Notes under the pieces: generated by a model
Told to the model about the DNA's origin: nothing
The model's database searches: none
Seen by the model: only the letters and a program-made list of their open reading frames with translations
From: Nocardioides albus
GTDB lineage: Bacteria > Actinomycetota > Actinomycetes > Propionibacteriales > Nocardioidaceae
Reading direction: 5' to 3'
DNA length: 64,000 nt
NCBI RefSeq assembly: GCF_014648255.1
Contig: NZ_BMQT01000008.1
Span: 1 to 64,000, forward strand
Shown here: positions 39,622 to 47,835 of the stretch, one piece after another
Numbering within the stretch: the first letter of the stretch is position 1
Layout of the letters: each line of letters starts with the position of its first letter
Position numbers and translations under genes: made by a program

Positions 39622-40541
39622 CCAGGCACTTCCTGCGCGACGACGACCTCACCCCGGCCGAGCAGGCCGAGGTGCTGGCTCTTGCGGCCTCGATGAAGCA
39701 GGACCCGTACGCCGCCAAGCCGCTGGCCGGCCCGGTGACCGTGGCCACGATCTACGACAAGCCGACGTTGCGTACGCAGGCGTCGTTCTCCTCCGGGATC
39801 GCCGAGCTCGGCGGTCACTCGATGCTCGTCGACGGCCGCCTGGCCGGGATCGGCGAGCGGGAGTCGGTCGCCGACGTCGCCCGGGTGCTCGGTCGGCAGG
39901 CCGGGGAGATCGTGTGGCGTACGTACGCCCAGACCGATCTCGAGGAGATGGCCGCCCATGCCGGGGTCCCGGTCGTCAACGCGCTCACCGACGAGTTCCA
40001 CCCCTGCCAGCTGCTCGCGGACCTGCAGACCCTGCGCGAGCACAAGGGCTCGCTGGCCGGTCTGACCGCCGCCTTCCTCGGCGACGCCGCCTGCAACATG
40101 GGCAACTCCTGGGCGCTGGCCGGAGCCATCGCCGGGATGCATGTCCGGTTCGGCGCGCCGGAGGGCTACGCGCCCGACGCGGACGTGCTGGTCCGGGCCA
40201 AGGAGATCGCCGAGGAGACCGGCGGCTCGGTCACCGTGACCGCAGACCCGGTCGCGGCGGCGACTGGGGCCGACGTACTCATCACCGACACCTGGATCTC
40301 GATGGGCAAGGAGAGCGAGGCGGCTGCCCGGGTCGCGGTGTTCTCGCCCTACTCGCTGACCACCGGCCTGCTCGGACTCGCCGACCCCGACGCCGTCGTG
40401 CTGCACTGCCTGCCCGCCTACCGCGGCAAGGAGATCGACGCCGAGGTGCTCGACGGTCCGCGGAGCCTGGTGTGGGACGAGGCCGAGAACCGGCGCCACG
40501 CGCAGAAGGCGATCCTTGCGTTCCTGTGGGAGCGACGATGA
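39618..40541 (+). CDS. argF: Ornithine carbamoyltransferase with altered STRTR motif
   Basis: A 307-residue transcarbamylase making citrulline from ornithine and carbamoyl phosphate. The usual STRTR carbamoyl-phosphate motif reads TLRTQ (residues 50-54). The central Arg is kept, but the final Arg is Gln. The other sites are ordinary: FHPCQ (127-131), the ornithine loop DTWISMG (224-230) and HCLP (263-266). The normal SMG loop argues against an N-acetylornithine carbamoyltransferase. I recall similar TLRTQ forms in other actinobacteria but cannot confirm it here. It overlaps argD and argR by four bases each. Confidence 0.92.
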   Translation: MTRHFLRDDDLTPAEQAEVLALAASMKQDPYAAKPLAGPVTVATIYDKPTLRTQASFSSGIAELGGHSMLVDGRLAGIGERESVADVARVLGRQAGEIVWRTYAQTDLEEMAAHAGVPVVNALTDEFHPCQLLADLQTLREHKGSLAGLTAAFLGDAACNMGNSWALAGAIAGMHVRFGAPEGYAPDADVLVRAKEIAEETGGSVTVTADPVAAATGADVLITDTWISMGKESEAAARVAVFSPYSLTTGLLGLADPDAVVLHCLPAYRGKEIDAEVLDGPRSLVWDEAENRRHAQKAILAFLWERR

Positions 40542-41065
40542 CCACCAATGAGACCCAGCGGCCCGCAACCAAGGGGGCGCGCCAGTCCCTGATCGTCGAC
40601 ATCATCTGGGGCACCGAGATCAAGTCGCAGACCGAGCTGTCCGAGGCGCTGCTCTCGCATGGCGTCCACGTCACGCAGGCGACGCTCTCACGTGACCTGG
40701 ACGAGCTCGACGCGGTGAAGGTCCGGACGGCCAACGGATCCCTGGTCTATGCGATCCCCGGTGAGGGCGGCGACCGCAGCTCGGTGGCGCCGAAGGAGTC
40801 CGCCAGCGGCCGAAGCAAGCTCGGTCGGCTCGCCCGCGAGCTCCTGGTGAGCGCGGACGGGAGCGCCAACCTGGTGGTGCTGCGTACGCCTCCGGGGGCT
40901 GCCCAGTACTTCGCCTCGGCCGTCGACCGGGCCGACTATCCCGACATCCTCGGCACCATCGCCGGCGACGACACCGTGCTCGTCATCGGCCGCGAGCCCA
41001 AGGGCGGAGCGGCGCTCGTCGACCGCTTCCTCGATCTCGCCGGCAAATCTGCCGACACCCAGTAA
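40538..41065 (+). CDS. argR: Arginine repressor
   Basis: A 175-residue hexameric repressor/activator that binds ARG boxes when loaded with arginine. The N-terminal winged helix contains SQTELSEALLSHGVHVTQATLSRDL; this recognition segment (residues 31-55) is typical of ArgR. The C-terminal arginine-binding domain has the acidic pair in ASAVDRADYPDILGTIAGDD. Its place inside the arg operon implies autoregulation through the argC promoter. Confidence 0.95.
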   Translation: MTTNETQRPATKGARQSLIVDIIWGTEIKSQTELSEALLSHGVHVTQATLSRDLDELDAVKVRTANGSLVYAIPGEGGDRSSVAPKESASGRSKLGRLARELLVSADGSANLVVLRTPPGAAQYFASAVDRADYPDILGTIAGDDTVLVIGREPKGGAALVDRFLDLAGKSADTQ

Positions 41066-41094
41066 AAGACTTCAAGAGCAAGGAGCAACATCTC

Positions 41095-42555
41095 GTGAGC
41101 AAGGTACTGACCTCCCTTCCCAAGGGCGAGCGCGTCGGCATCGCCTTCTCCGGAGGTCTCGACACCTCCGTGGCCGTCGCCTGGATGCGCGACAAGGGTG
41201 CGGTGCCGTGCACCTACACCGCCGACATCGGGCAGTACGACGAGCCCGACATCTCCGGCGTGCCGGACCGGGCGATGGCGTACGGCGCCGAGATCGCCCG
41301 CGCCATCGACATCAAGCCGCAGCTGGTCGAGGAGGGCCTGGCCGCGCTGGCCTGCGGCGCCTTCCACATCCGCTCCGGCGGCCGCGCGTACTTCAACACC
41401 ACTCCGCTGGGCCGCGCCGTGACCGGCACCATGCTGGTGCGCGCGATGCAGGCCGACGACGTCAACATCTGGGGCGACGGGTCGACCTTCAAGGGCAACG
41501 ACATCGAGCGGTTCTACCGCTACGGCCTGATGGCAAACCCCGAGCTGCGGATCTACAAGCCGTGGCTGGACGCCGACTTCGTCCACGAGCTCGGCGGCCG
41601 TCACGAGATGTCCGAGTGGCTGGTGGCGCACAACCTGCCCTACCGGGACTCCACCGAGAAGGCCTACTCCACCGACGCCAACATCTGGGGGGCCACCCAC
41701 GAGGCCAAGACCCTGGAGCACCTCGACGTCTCCCTGGAGACCGTCGAGCCGATCATGGGTGTGAAGTTCTGGGACCCGTCGGTCGCCATCGAGACCGAGG
41801 ACGTCTCGATCTCCTTCGTCGAGGGCCGCCCGGTGGCGATCAACGGCACGTCCTACGCCGACCCCGTCGAGCTGGTCTACGAGGCCAACGCGATCGGCGG
41901 CCGCCACGGCCTGGGCATGTCGGACCAGATCGAGAACCGGATCATCGAGGCCAAGTCCCGCGGCATCTACGAGGCGCCGGGGATGGCGCTGCTGTGGGCG
42001 GCGTACGAGCGGCTGCTCAACGCGGTGCACAACGAGGACACCATGTCCAACTACTACAACGAGGGCCGCAAGCTCGGGCGTCTTCTGTACGAGGGTCGTT
42101 GGCTGGACCCGCAGGCGCTGATGCTGCGCGAGTCGATCCAGCGCTGGATCGCCTCGCTGGTCTCGGGTACGGTCACGCTGCGGCTGCGCCGTGGTGAGGA
42201 CTACACGATCCTCAACACCGAGGGATCGCACTTCTCCTACCACCCCGAGAAGCTCTCCATGGAGCGTGTCGAGAACGCCGCCTTCGGCCCCGTCGACCGG
42301 ATCGGCCAGCTCACCATGCGCAACCTCGACATCGCCGACTCGCGCTCCAAGCTGGAGATCTATGCCGGGCATCCCCTGGACCAGGGAACGGTGCTCGTCG
42401 AGAACGGCACCCTCTTCGGCGAGCTGCCCGCCGGCGGCTTCGATCGCATCGCTGCCACCGACGGCAAGCCGCTGCCAGCGGCTCTCCCCGTCGAGGGGGC
42501 CGTCCTGGACGACACCTTCCTGGACGAGGCCGCGCTGGAGTCGGGGAACGACTGA
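41095..42555 (+). CDS. argG: Argininosuccinate synthase, Escherichia coli-type (long form)
   Basis: Condenses citrulline with aspartate using ATP. The 486-residue protein has the P-loop IAFSGGLDTSVAVAWMR and many segments nearly identical to E. coli ArgG, such as YFNTTPLGRAVTGTML, NIWGDGSTFKGNDIERFYRY and GGRHGLGMSDQIENRIIEAK. Most actinobacterial ArgG proteins I know of are the shorter, about 400-residue type, so this long form is unusual. The C-terminus extends past E. coli ArgG. GTG 41095 has AAGGAG upstream. argH overlaps its stop. Confidence 0.95.
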   Translation: MSKVLTSLPKGERVGIAFSGGLDTSVAVAWMRDKGAVPCTYTADIGQYDEPDISGVPDRAMAYGAEIARAIDIKPQLVEEGLAALACGAFHIRSGGRAYFNTTPLGRAVTGTMLVRAMQADDVNIWGDGSTFKGNDIERFYRYGLMANPELRIYKPWLDADFVHELGGRHEMSEWLVAHNLPYRDSTEKAYSTDANIWGATHEAKTLEHLDVSLETVEPIMGVKFWDPSVAIETEDVSISFVEGRPVAINGTSYADPVELVYEANAIGGRHGLGMSDQIENRIIEAKSRGIYEAPGMALLWAAYERLLNAVHNEDTMSNYYNEGRKLGRLLYEGRWLDPQALMLRESIQRWIASLVSGTVTLRLRRGEDYTILNTEGSHFSYHPEKLSMERVENAAFGPVDRIGQLTMRNLDIADSRSKLEIYAGHPLDQGTVLVENGTLFGELPAGGFDRIAATDGKPLPAALPVEGAVLDDTFLDEAALESGND

Positions 42556-43979
42556 TGTCGAACACACCTGCCAACGCCACCAACGAGGGCAAGCTGTGGG
42601 GCGGCCGGTTCGCCGGCGGCCCCTCGCCCGAGCTCGAGGCGATCTCGCGCTCGACGCACTTCGACTGGCGGCTGGCGCTCTATGACATCGCCGGTTCCCA
42701 CGCCCACGCCAAGGCGCTGGGTGCGGCCGGGCTGCTCACCGGTGACGAGGAGAACGAGATCCACCGGGGTCTGGACGTGCTCGCCGACAGGTTCACCGCC
42801 GGACGGCTGCTTCCCGCCGGCTCCGACGAGGACGTGCACGGCGCCCTGGAGCGGCTGCTCATCGAGGAGATCGGTCCTGAGGTCGGCGGCAAGCTGCGTG
42901 CGGGGCGCTCACGCAACGACCAGATCGCGACGCTGTTCCGGAGCTATCTGCTCGACCACGAGCGGGTGCTGCGTGGGCTCGTGCTCGATCTCATCGACGC
43001 GCTCGCCACGCAGGCCGACGAGAACCTGGGCGCGATCATGCCCGGACGTACGCACCTCCAGCATGCTCAGCCGGTGCTGCTCTCGCACCACCTGCTGGCG
43101 CACGCCTGGGCGCTGCTGCGCGACGTCTCCCGGCTCGAGGACTGGCGGGCGCGCGTCGTGTGCGACTCGCCCTACGGATCCGGCGCGCTCGCGGGACAGT
43201 CGCTCGGGCTCGACCCCGAGCTGGTCGCCTCCGAGCTGGGCTTCACCGGATCGAGCGCCAACTCGATCGACGGGACCGCTTCGCGTGACTTCGTCGCGGA
43301 GTTCGCCTACGTGTGCGCCCAGATCGGGGTCGACATCAGCCGGATCGCCGAGGAGATCATCCTGTGGGCGACCAAGGAGTTCGACTTCGTCACGCTCCAC
43401 GACTCCTGGTCGACCGGCTCGTCGATCATGCCGCAGAAGAAGAACCCCGACATCTCCGAGCTCGCCCGCGGTAAGGCCGGACGTCTCGTCGGCAACCTCA
43501 CCGGGCTGCTGACCACGCTGAAGGCGCTGCCGCTGGCCTACAACCGGGACCTGCAGGAGGACAAGGAGCCGGTCTTCGACTCCCTGGACACCCTCGAGGT
43601 GCTGCTCCCGGCCTTCACCGGTCAGGTCGCCACGCTGGCCTACAACACCGACCGGATGGCCGCGCTCGCCCCGCAGGGCTTCTCGCTGGCCACCGACATC
43701 GCCGAGTGGCTGGTGCGCCAGGGCACCCCGTTCCGGATCGCCCACGAGGTGGCCGGTGCCTGCGTCCAGGCGGCCGAGAAGCGGGGTGTGGAGCTGGACG
43801 AGCTCACCGACGAGGAGTTCGCCACGATCTCGCCGGCGCTCACCCCGGACGTACGCCTGGTGCTGACCATCGAAGGGTCGGTCGCCTCCCGTGACGGTCG
43901 TGGCGGCACGGCGCCCGATCGGGTCGCCGAGCAGCTCGCCGAGCTTCGGTCCGGCGCGGCCGGGTTCCGTCCGTCGTAG
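42555..43979 (+). CDS. argH: Argininosuccinate lyase
   Basis: Final enzyme of arginine synthesis, splitting argininosuccinate into arginine and fumarate; 474 residues. The fumarase/aspartase superfamily signature GSSIMPQKKNPD is present, with the active-site Ser loop. GRSRNDQIATLFR and GRTHLQHAQPVLLSHHLL are the other two conserved regions. ATG 42555 shares a base with the argG stop (TGATG), and the next gene starts on its last base (TAGTG). Confidence 0.96.
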   Translation: MSNTPANATNEGKLWGGRFAGGPSPELEAISRSTHFDWRLALYDIAGSHAHAKALGAAGLLTGDEENEIHRGLDVLADRFTAGRLLPAGSDEDVHGALERLLIEEIGPEVGGKLRAGRSRNDQIATLFRSYLLDHERVLRGLVLDLIDALATQADENLGAIMPGRTHLQHAQPVLLSHHLLAHAWALLRDVSRLEDWRARVVCDSPYGSGALAGQSLGLDPELVASELGFTGSSANSIDGTASRDFVAEFAYVCAQIGVDISRIAEEIILWATKEFDFVTLHDSWSTGSSIMPQKKNPDISELARGKAGRLVGNLTGLLTTLKALPLAYNRDLQEDKEPVFDSLDTLEVLLPAFTGQVATLAYNTDRMAALAPQGFSLATDIAEWLVRQGTPFRIAHEVAGACVQAAEKRGVELDELTDEEFATISPALTPDVRLVLTIEGSVASRDGRGGTAPDRVAEQLAELRSGAAGFRPS

Positions 43980-44548
43980 TGTCTCTCGCCGAACTGCTGA
44001 TCCAGCGCCCCGAGGTGACCGCTCCGCGGCTCCTCGGGGCGAGGCTGTCGCTGGGCGGGGTGACGGTGCGGCTCACCGAGCTGGAGGCGTACGCGGCCGA
44101 CGACCCTGGGTCGCACGCGTTCCGAGGTGAGACGAACCGCAACCGGGTGATGTTCGGGCCTCCGGGGCGGCTCTACGTCTACTTCACCTACGGCATGCAT
44201 CATTGCGCCAACCTCGTCTGCCATCCGGAAGGTGAGCCCGGGGGCATCCTGCTTCGCGCCGGGGAGGTGATCGAGGGGATCGAGATCGCCCAGGAGCGTC
44301 GGGGAGCGGCTCGCGACGTCGATCTCGCGCGGGGGCCGGCGCGGCTCGGCTCGGCTCTGGGAATCGATCTCACGATGAACGGGACCAGCGACTTCGAGGT
44401 GGAGCTCGCGCCGGACGAGACGTGGTCGCGGATCGAGGTGGCCACGGGCCCCCGGGTCGGGCTCCGCCTCGCCCCGGAGCGTCCCTGGCGGTTCTGGGTT
44501 GCGGGAGACCCGACTGTCTCCCGCTATCGACCGGCGAAGAAGCTCTGA
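43979..44548 (+). CDS. 3-methyladenine DNA glycosylase (AAG/MPG type)
   Basis: A 189-residue alkyladenine glycosylase that flips and removes alkylated purines in base-excision repair. Family segments are LTELEAYAADDPGSHAFRG (with catalytic Glu), MFGPPGRLYVYFTYGMHHCAN and GPARLGSALGI. GTG 43979 overlaps the argH stop, so it is the distal gene of the arg transcript although functionally unrelated. Confidence 0.92.
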   Translation: MSLAELLIQRPEVTAPRLLGARLSLGGVTVRLTELEAYAADDPGSHAFRGETNRNRVMFGPPGRLYVYFTYGMHHCANLVCHPEGEPGGILLRAGEVIEGIEIAQERRGAARDVDLARGPARLGSALGIDLTMNGTSDFEVELAPDETWSRIEVATGPRVGLRLAPERPWRFWVAGDPTVSRYRPAKKL

Positions 44549-44674
44549 GAGCTCGCCGGACCGGGCCGATGTCTGTCCACAGGCTCGGTTCGGGCCGGGG
44601 TTCTCCACAGGGCGCGCGGCCCCGCGCAGAACTGTCGGCGCCCCTGACCAGGATGGTGGTCGGAGGTGATCGAG

Positions 44675-45094
44675 ATGACGGTCGCAAGGGTAGAGAAGGA
44701 GCCATCCTCGGACGATGGCGCACGGGCGGGAAGCGCCGACGGGCTGGCAACGGTCAACGAGGTGCGACTGATCGGCCGGCTGTCGCTGGCTGCCGAGGAG
44801 AAGGAGCTGCCGAGCGGCGACCAGCTCACCTCCTTCAGGGTCGTCGTGAACCGGCCACGCGACAAACGCCGGGGGAGCCGCGTGCAGATCGACGCGCTCG
44901 AGTGCCACACCTGGATCGCTCGGGTCCGACGCGCGGCGATGACCTGGCAGGTGGGTGACGTCATCGAGGTCAACGGCTCTCTTCGGCGCCGATTCTTCAA
45001 GACCGGTGGGCGGTTGCAGTCGATGACCGAGGTGGAGGTGCTGTCGGCCAGACGGGTCAGCAGGGCCGCCGCGGCGACGAAGCAGGCCAGCTAG
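44675..45094 (+). CDS. Single-stranded DNA-binding protein-like OB-fold protein
   Basis: A 139-residue OB-fold protein resembling a shortened SSB. The core begins VNEVRLIGRLSLAAEEKELP, then TSFRVVVNRPRDKRRGSRVQ, then GDVIEVNGSLRRRFFKTGGR. It lacks the acidic DDIPF-type tail of replicative SSB, so it is probably an auxiliary ssDNA-binding protein. The GGAGGTGAT at 44662-44670 closely matches the ribosome-binding site and fixes ATG 44675 as the start; the in-frame GTG 44666 lies inside it. It precedes MITE-like element 2. Confidence 0.82.
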   Translation: MTVARVEKEPSSDDGARAGSADGLATVNEVRLIGRLSLAAEEKELPSGDQLTSFRVVVNRPRDKRRGSRVQIDALECHTWIARVRRAAMTWQVGDVIEVNGSLRRRFFKTGGRLQSMTEVEVLSARRVSRAAAATKQAS

Positions 45095-45106
45095 GCGATG
45101 AGTCGA

Positions 45107-45273
45107 CTAAGAGATCGCGCGGGTAGGGCCGCCTGCTACGCGCCGCGATACGGGCGCGCTGGCTGCGTTGTCGCCTCTCGACGGTGCAACCAGACCGCCT
45201 TCGAGGCTCCGCCTTGCCAGCACACCCGTCTCGCGACGCTCGCGACGGCGCCCCTACCCGCGCGATCTCTAAG
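45107..45273. repeat. MITE-like element 2 (167 bp)
   Basis: The 22-bp terminal inverted repeats at 45107-45128 and 45252-45273 have one mismatch and share the perfect core AGAGATCGCGCGGGTAGGG. The interior (core 45162-45226) shares ordered words with the element at 17085-17240. It sits between convergent ssb-like and DUF1015 genes, and its right repeat supplies the TAG stop (45269-45271) of the DUF1015 gene. No ORF in it is credible. Confidence 0.78.
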
Positions 45274-46429
45274 GCCGAGACTTCTCCAGCCGCGCTGCAT
45301 CGAGAAGGCGGATGAGCACCCCGGGGTGTGGCTTGGGCTGGAACGAGGTCGCCTTCTCCGGGAGCAGTTGGCCGACCGAGGCGGAGGAGAGGATCGTGTC
45401 GAACGTCGGCGCCGCCAGCAGCACCGCGACGTCGCGGCCCGGGCGGGCCCGCTTGAGCGCGGCGTCGACCTGGTGGGCGTGCAGCACCCGAGACGGCTGC
45501 CGGCGGAGCTCCGGGAGGACTCGGTCGTGCAGGTAGCCGACGTCGCCGGTGGCGGGGGTGTCGGTGCCGTCGACCTCGAGCGTGGCCCAGCCACGGCCGT
45601 CACTGACCACGATGACGCCGGGGCCGAGCCTGCCCAGGGCGGTCTCGCGGCCACCCGCGGTCCATCCGGCGCCGACGGACTCGGCCGCGGCCCGAAGATC
45701 GCGAAGGTTCACACCCGTCAGCACCCGGTGGATCGCGCCGAGCTGCAACGGCGTGTCGTCCTGGTCGATGAGCATCGCCAGGCCGAAGTCAGTCGCTGCC
45801 GCGTCGCCGGGATCGGCCGGCCCCTGGAGCGCGGCGTAGGCGGCGTAGCGGTGGTGCCCGTCGGCGATCAGGGCCTGCTGGCCGGCCCAGGCGGCGCGCA
45901 GCTGTTCGATCAGCTCCTCGTCGGTGATCGCCCACACACGGTGGTGCTGGCCACCGTGGTCGTCGTACTGCTCGTCGGGAGGAGTGCCCTGGACCCCGTC
46001 GAGCAGCTCGGCGACGCCGCCGGGCGCGTGGTAGGTGAGCAGGATCGGGGCCGGGTGCACTCGCATCTGACGCATCCGGGACGCGAGCTGCTCGGCCTGC
46101 GCGGTGCGTACGCCCTCGTGCGGGAGCACGGCGGCCTGACCGGGTCCGTCGGTGCGGTGCGAGACGTCGAGGATCCCGACGACGCCACGCACGGTGATCC
46201 CGGCCGCGGTGTACTCGTGCAGATAGAGCGCAGGGTCACGGTGCTCATGCAGGTCACCGCGTGCCAGCCACGAGCTGATCCGCGAGGTGACCCCCCGATA
46301 AGGTCGGGAGTAGAGCCGCGCCGAGGTCGGGTCCCCGATCCGCGAGGGCGCCAAGGAGAGTGCTCGAAAGGGCTCCAGGCGCAGCGGACGGCTGAGGTAC
46401 GGCGCCCTGACCACACCTGTATCGTCCAT
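45269..46429 (-). CDS. DUF1015 family protein
   Basis: A 386-residue conserved protein of unknown function. Family features are GVVGILDVSHRTDGPGQAAV, ALIADGHHRYAAYAALQG and the terminal FQPKPHPGVLIRLLD. It is usually found next to the HAD phosphatase gene that lies divergently at 46494, so a shared pathway is likely. ATG 46429 is chosen because a TACGAT box (46436-46441, minus strand) lies six bases upstream; a GTG at 46435 would overlap it. Its stop codon lies inside the right terminal repeat of MITE-like element 2. Confidence 0.85.
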   Translation of the reverse strand: MDDTGVVRAPYLSRPLRLEPFRALSLAPSRIGDPTSARLYSRPYRGVTSRISSWLARGDLHEHRDPALYLHEYTAAGITVRGVVGILDVSHRTDGPGQAAVLPHEGVRTAQAEQLASRMRQMRVHPAPILLTYHAPGGVAELLDGVQGTPPDEQYDDHGGQHHRVWAITDEELIEQLRAAWAGQQALIADGHHRYAAYAALQGPADPGDAAATDFGLAMLIDQDDTPLQLGAIHRVLTGVNLRDLRAAAESVGAGWTAGGRETALGRLGPGVIVVSDGRGWATLEVDGTDTPATGDVGYLHDRVLPELRRQPSRVLHAHQVDAALKRARPGRDVAVLLAAPTFDTILSSASVGQLLPEKATSFQPKPHPGVLIRLLDAARLEKSRP

Positions 46430-46493
46430 CCGCACATCGTAGGGTCACATTGGTGCCATTCGCCGAACCCCCGACTCAGAGAAGGATCTCCGT

Positions 46494-47543
46494 GTGCTGA
46501 ACGGCCATCAGCTGAAGGGCTCAGACCAGGCGCTCGCCACCGTCCACGACGTGGCGATGCTCGACCTCGACGGTGTGGTGTACATCGGCGGCGCAGCGGT
46601 CCCGCGCGCGCCCGAGTCGCTCGCGTCGGCACGCGAAGCGGGCCTCCGGCTCGCGTTCATCACCAACAACGCCGCCCGGCCGCCGGCCAAGGTGGCCGAG
46701 AACATCCGCAACCTGGAGATCGAGGCGACCGCCGAGGACGTCGTCACCTCGGCGCAGGCCGCCGCGCGAGTCCTGGCCGAGCGACTCGCTCCGGGGGCGA
46801 AGGTGGTCAACCTGGGAGCCGCCGGCCTGCGGGAGCCGCTCGAGGAGGCCCGACTGATCCCGGTGACCGTGGACGAGGATGCCGAGGCGATCGTCACCGG
46901 CTACAACCCCGAGCTGCTGTGGAAAGACATCCTCCGTGCCGCCGTGCGGATCAAGGACGGACTCTTCTGGGTCGCCAGCAACACCGACATGACCTTCCCG
47001 GCGGCCTACGGGATCGCGCCGGGGCACGGCGTCCTGGTCGACACCCTGCGCCGCTTCTCGGGAGTCGAGCCGGTGGTGGCCGGCAAACCTTCTCGACCGC
47101 TGCTGGAGGAGACGATCCGACGCACCGGGGCCGAGCATGCGCTGATGGTCGGCGACCGGCTCGACACCGACATCGAAGGCGGCCGCAACGCAGGCGTCGA
47201 CACGCTGCTGGTGCTCACCGGTGTGACCGGCCTCGAGGAGTTGGTCGTGGCCGCGCCACATCGGCGCCCGACGTACATCGCGGCTGATCTGGGCGGGCTG
47301 CTGGTGCCTCACCCGGCTCCTGAGTACGACGGCACGACGGCGCGACTGGGCGGCTGGACGGCCGAGATACGCGACGGCGAGCTGCAGGTCACCGGTCAGG
47401 GCAGCACCGACGACTGGTGGCGGGTCGCCGCGACCAGTGCCTGGCGGCACCTGGACACGACCGGGGCAGCCGTGACGCTCGGCGACCAGGCCGCGCCGCC
47501 TCGCTCGGATGCCGACGGCGAGACGGTAGTCTCAGGCTCATGA
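46494..47543 (+). CDS. HAD-superfamily IIA hydrolase (NagD/phosphoglycolate-type)
   Basis: A 349-residue phosphatase. HAD motif I is AMLDLDGVVYIG with nucleophile Asp and general acid Asp; motif II is AFITNNAARPP; motif III/IV is VAGKPSRPLL followed by MVGDRLDTDIEGGRNAG. The C2 cap lies between. Such NagD-like enzymes dephosphorylate phosphoglycolate, p-nitrophenyl phosphate or nucleotides. A roughly 90-residue C-terminal extension of unknown role is present. GTG 46494 has AAGGA upstream. The next gene overlaps by four bases. Confidence 0.87.
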   Translation: MLNGHQLKGSDQALATVHDVAMLDLDGVVYIGGAAVPRAPESLASAREAGLRLAFITNNAARPPAKVAENIRNLEIEATAEDVVTSAQAAARVLAERLAPGAKVVNLGAAGLREPLEEARLIPVTVDEDAEAIVTGYNPELLWKDILRAAVRIKDGLFWVASNTDMTFPAAYGIAPGHGVLVDTLRRFSGVEPVVAGKPSRPLLEETIRRTGAEHALMVGDRLDTDIEGGRNAGVDTLLVLTGVTGLEELVVAAPHRRPTYIAADLGGLLVPHPAPEYDGTTARLGGWTAEIRDGELQVTGQGSTDDWWRVAATSAWRHLDTTGAAVTLGDQAAPPRSDADGETVVSGS

Positions 47544-47824
47544 GCGAGCAGCACTTCGACGAGACACCGGCCCCGGCCGGGCCGGGTGGCGCCGGCACGG
47601 CGCCGCACACCGGTGTCGCCCGCGTCGACGCGGTCCTGGAGACGTTCGACCGGCTCCAGGAGCTGCCGCTGGCCGAGCACGTCGGCGTCTTCGAGGCCGC
47701 GCACACCGAGCTGCGACGCGCCCTGGACCCCGACACCTCGGGCCACGATGCGATGGCCCGGGTCGCGGCTGCGTCGAGCGAACCTCAGCGCCAGCCTGCC
47801 GACCAACCCGCAGACCAGCCCTGA
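47540..47824 (+). CDS. Small conserved protein between HAD phosphatase and tlyA
   Basis: A 94-residue protein with no recognised domain. The N-terminus is Pro/Gly-rich, and the core VARVDAVLETFDRLQELPLAEHVGVFEAAHTELRRAL (residues 25-61) is helical; the tail repeats PADQ. A small gene of this kind occupies the same position in related actinobacteria. ATG 47540 overlaps the HAD gene stop, and tlyA begins 11 bases after its own stop, so it belongs to the same operon. Confidence 0.75.
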   Translation: MSEQHFDETPAPAGPGGAGTAPHTGVARVDAVLETFDRLQELPLAEHVGVFEAAHTELRRALDPDTSGHDAMARVAAASSEPQRQPADQPADQP

Positions 47825-47835
47825 GAGGCGAGCGG

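Noticed and set aside
39618..40541. N-acetylornithine carbamoyltransferase instead of ArgF, given the missing argJ
   Set aside because: The ornithine-binding DTWISMG loop and HCLP are of the ordinary ornithine carbamoyltransferase type; only the carbamoyl-phosphate motif is altered.
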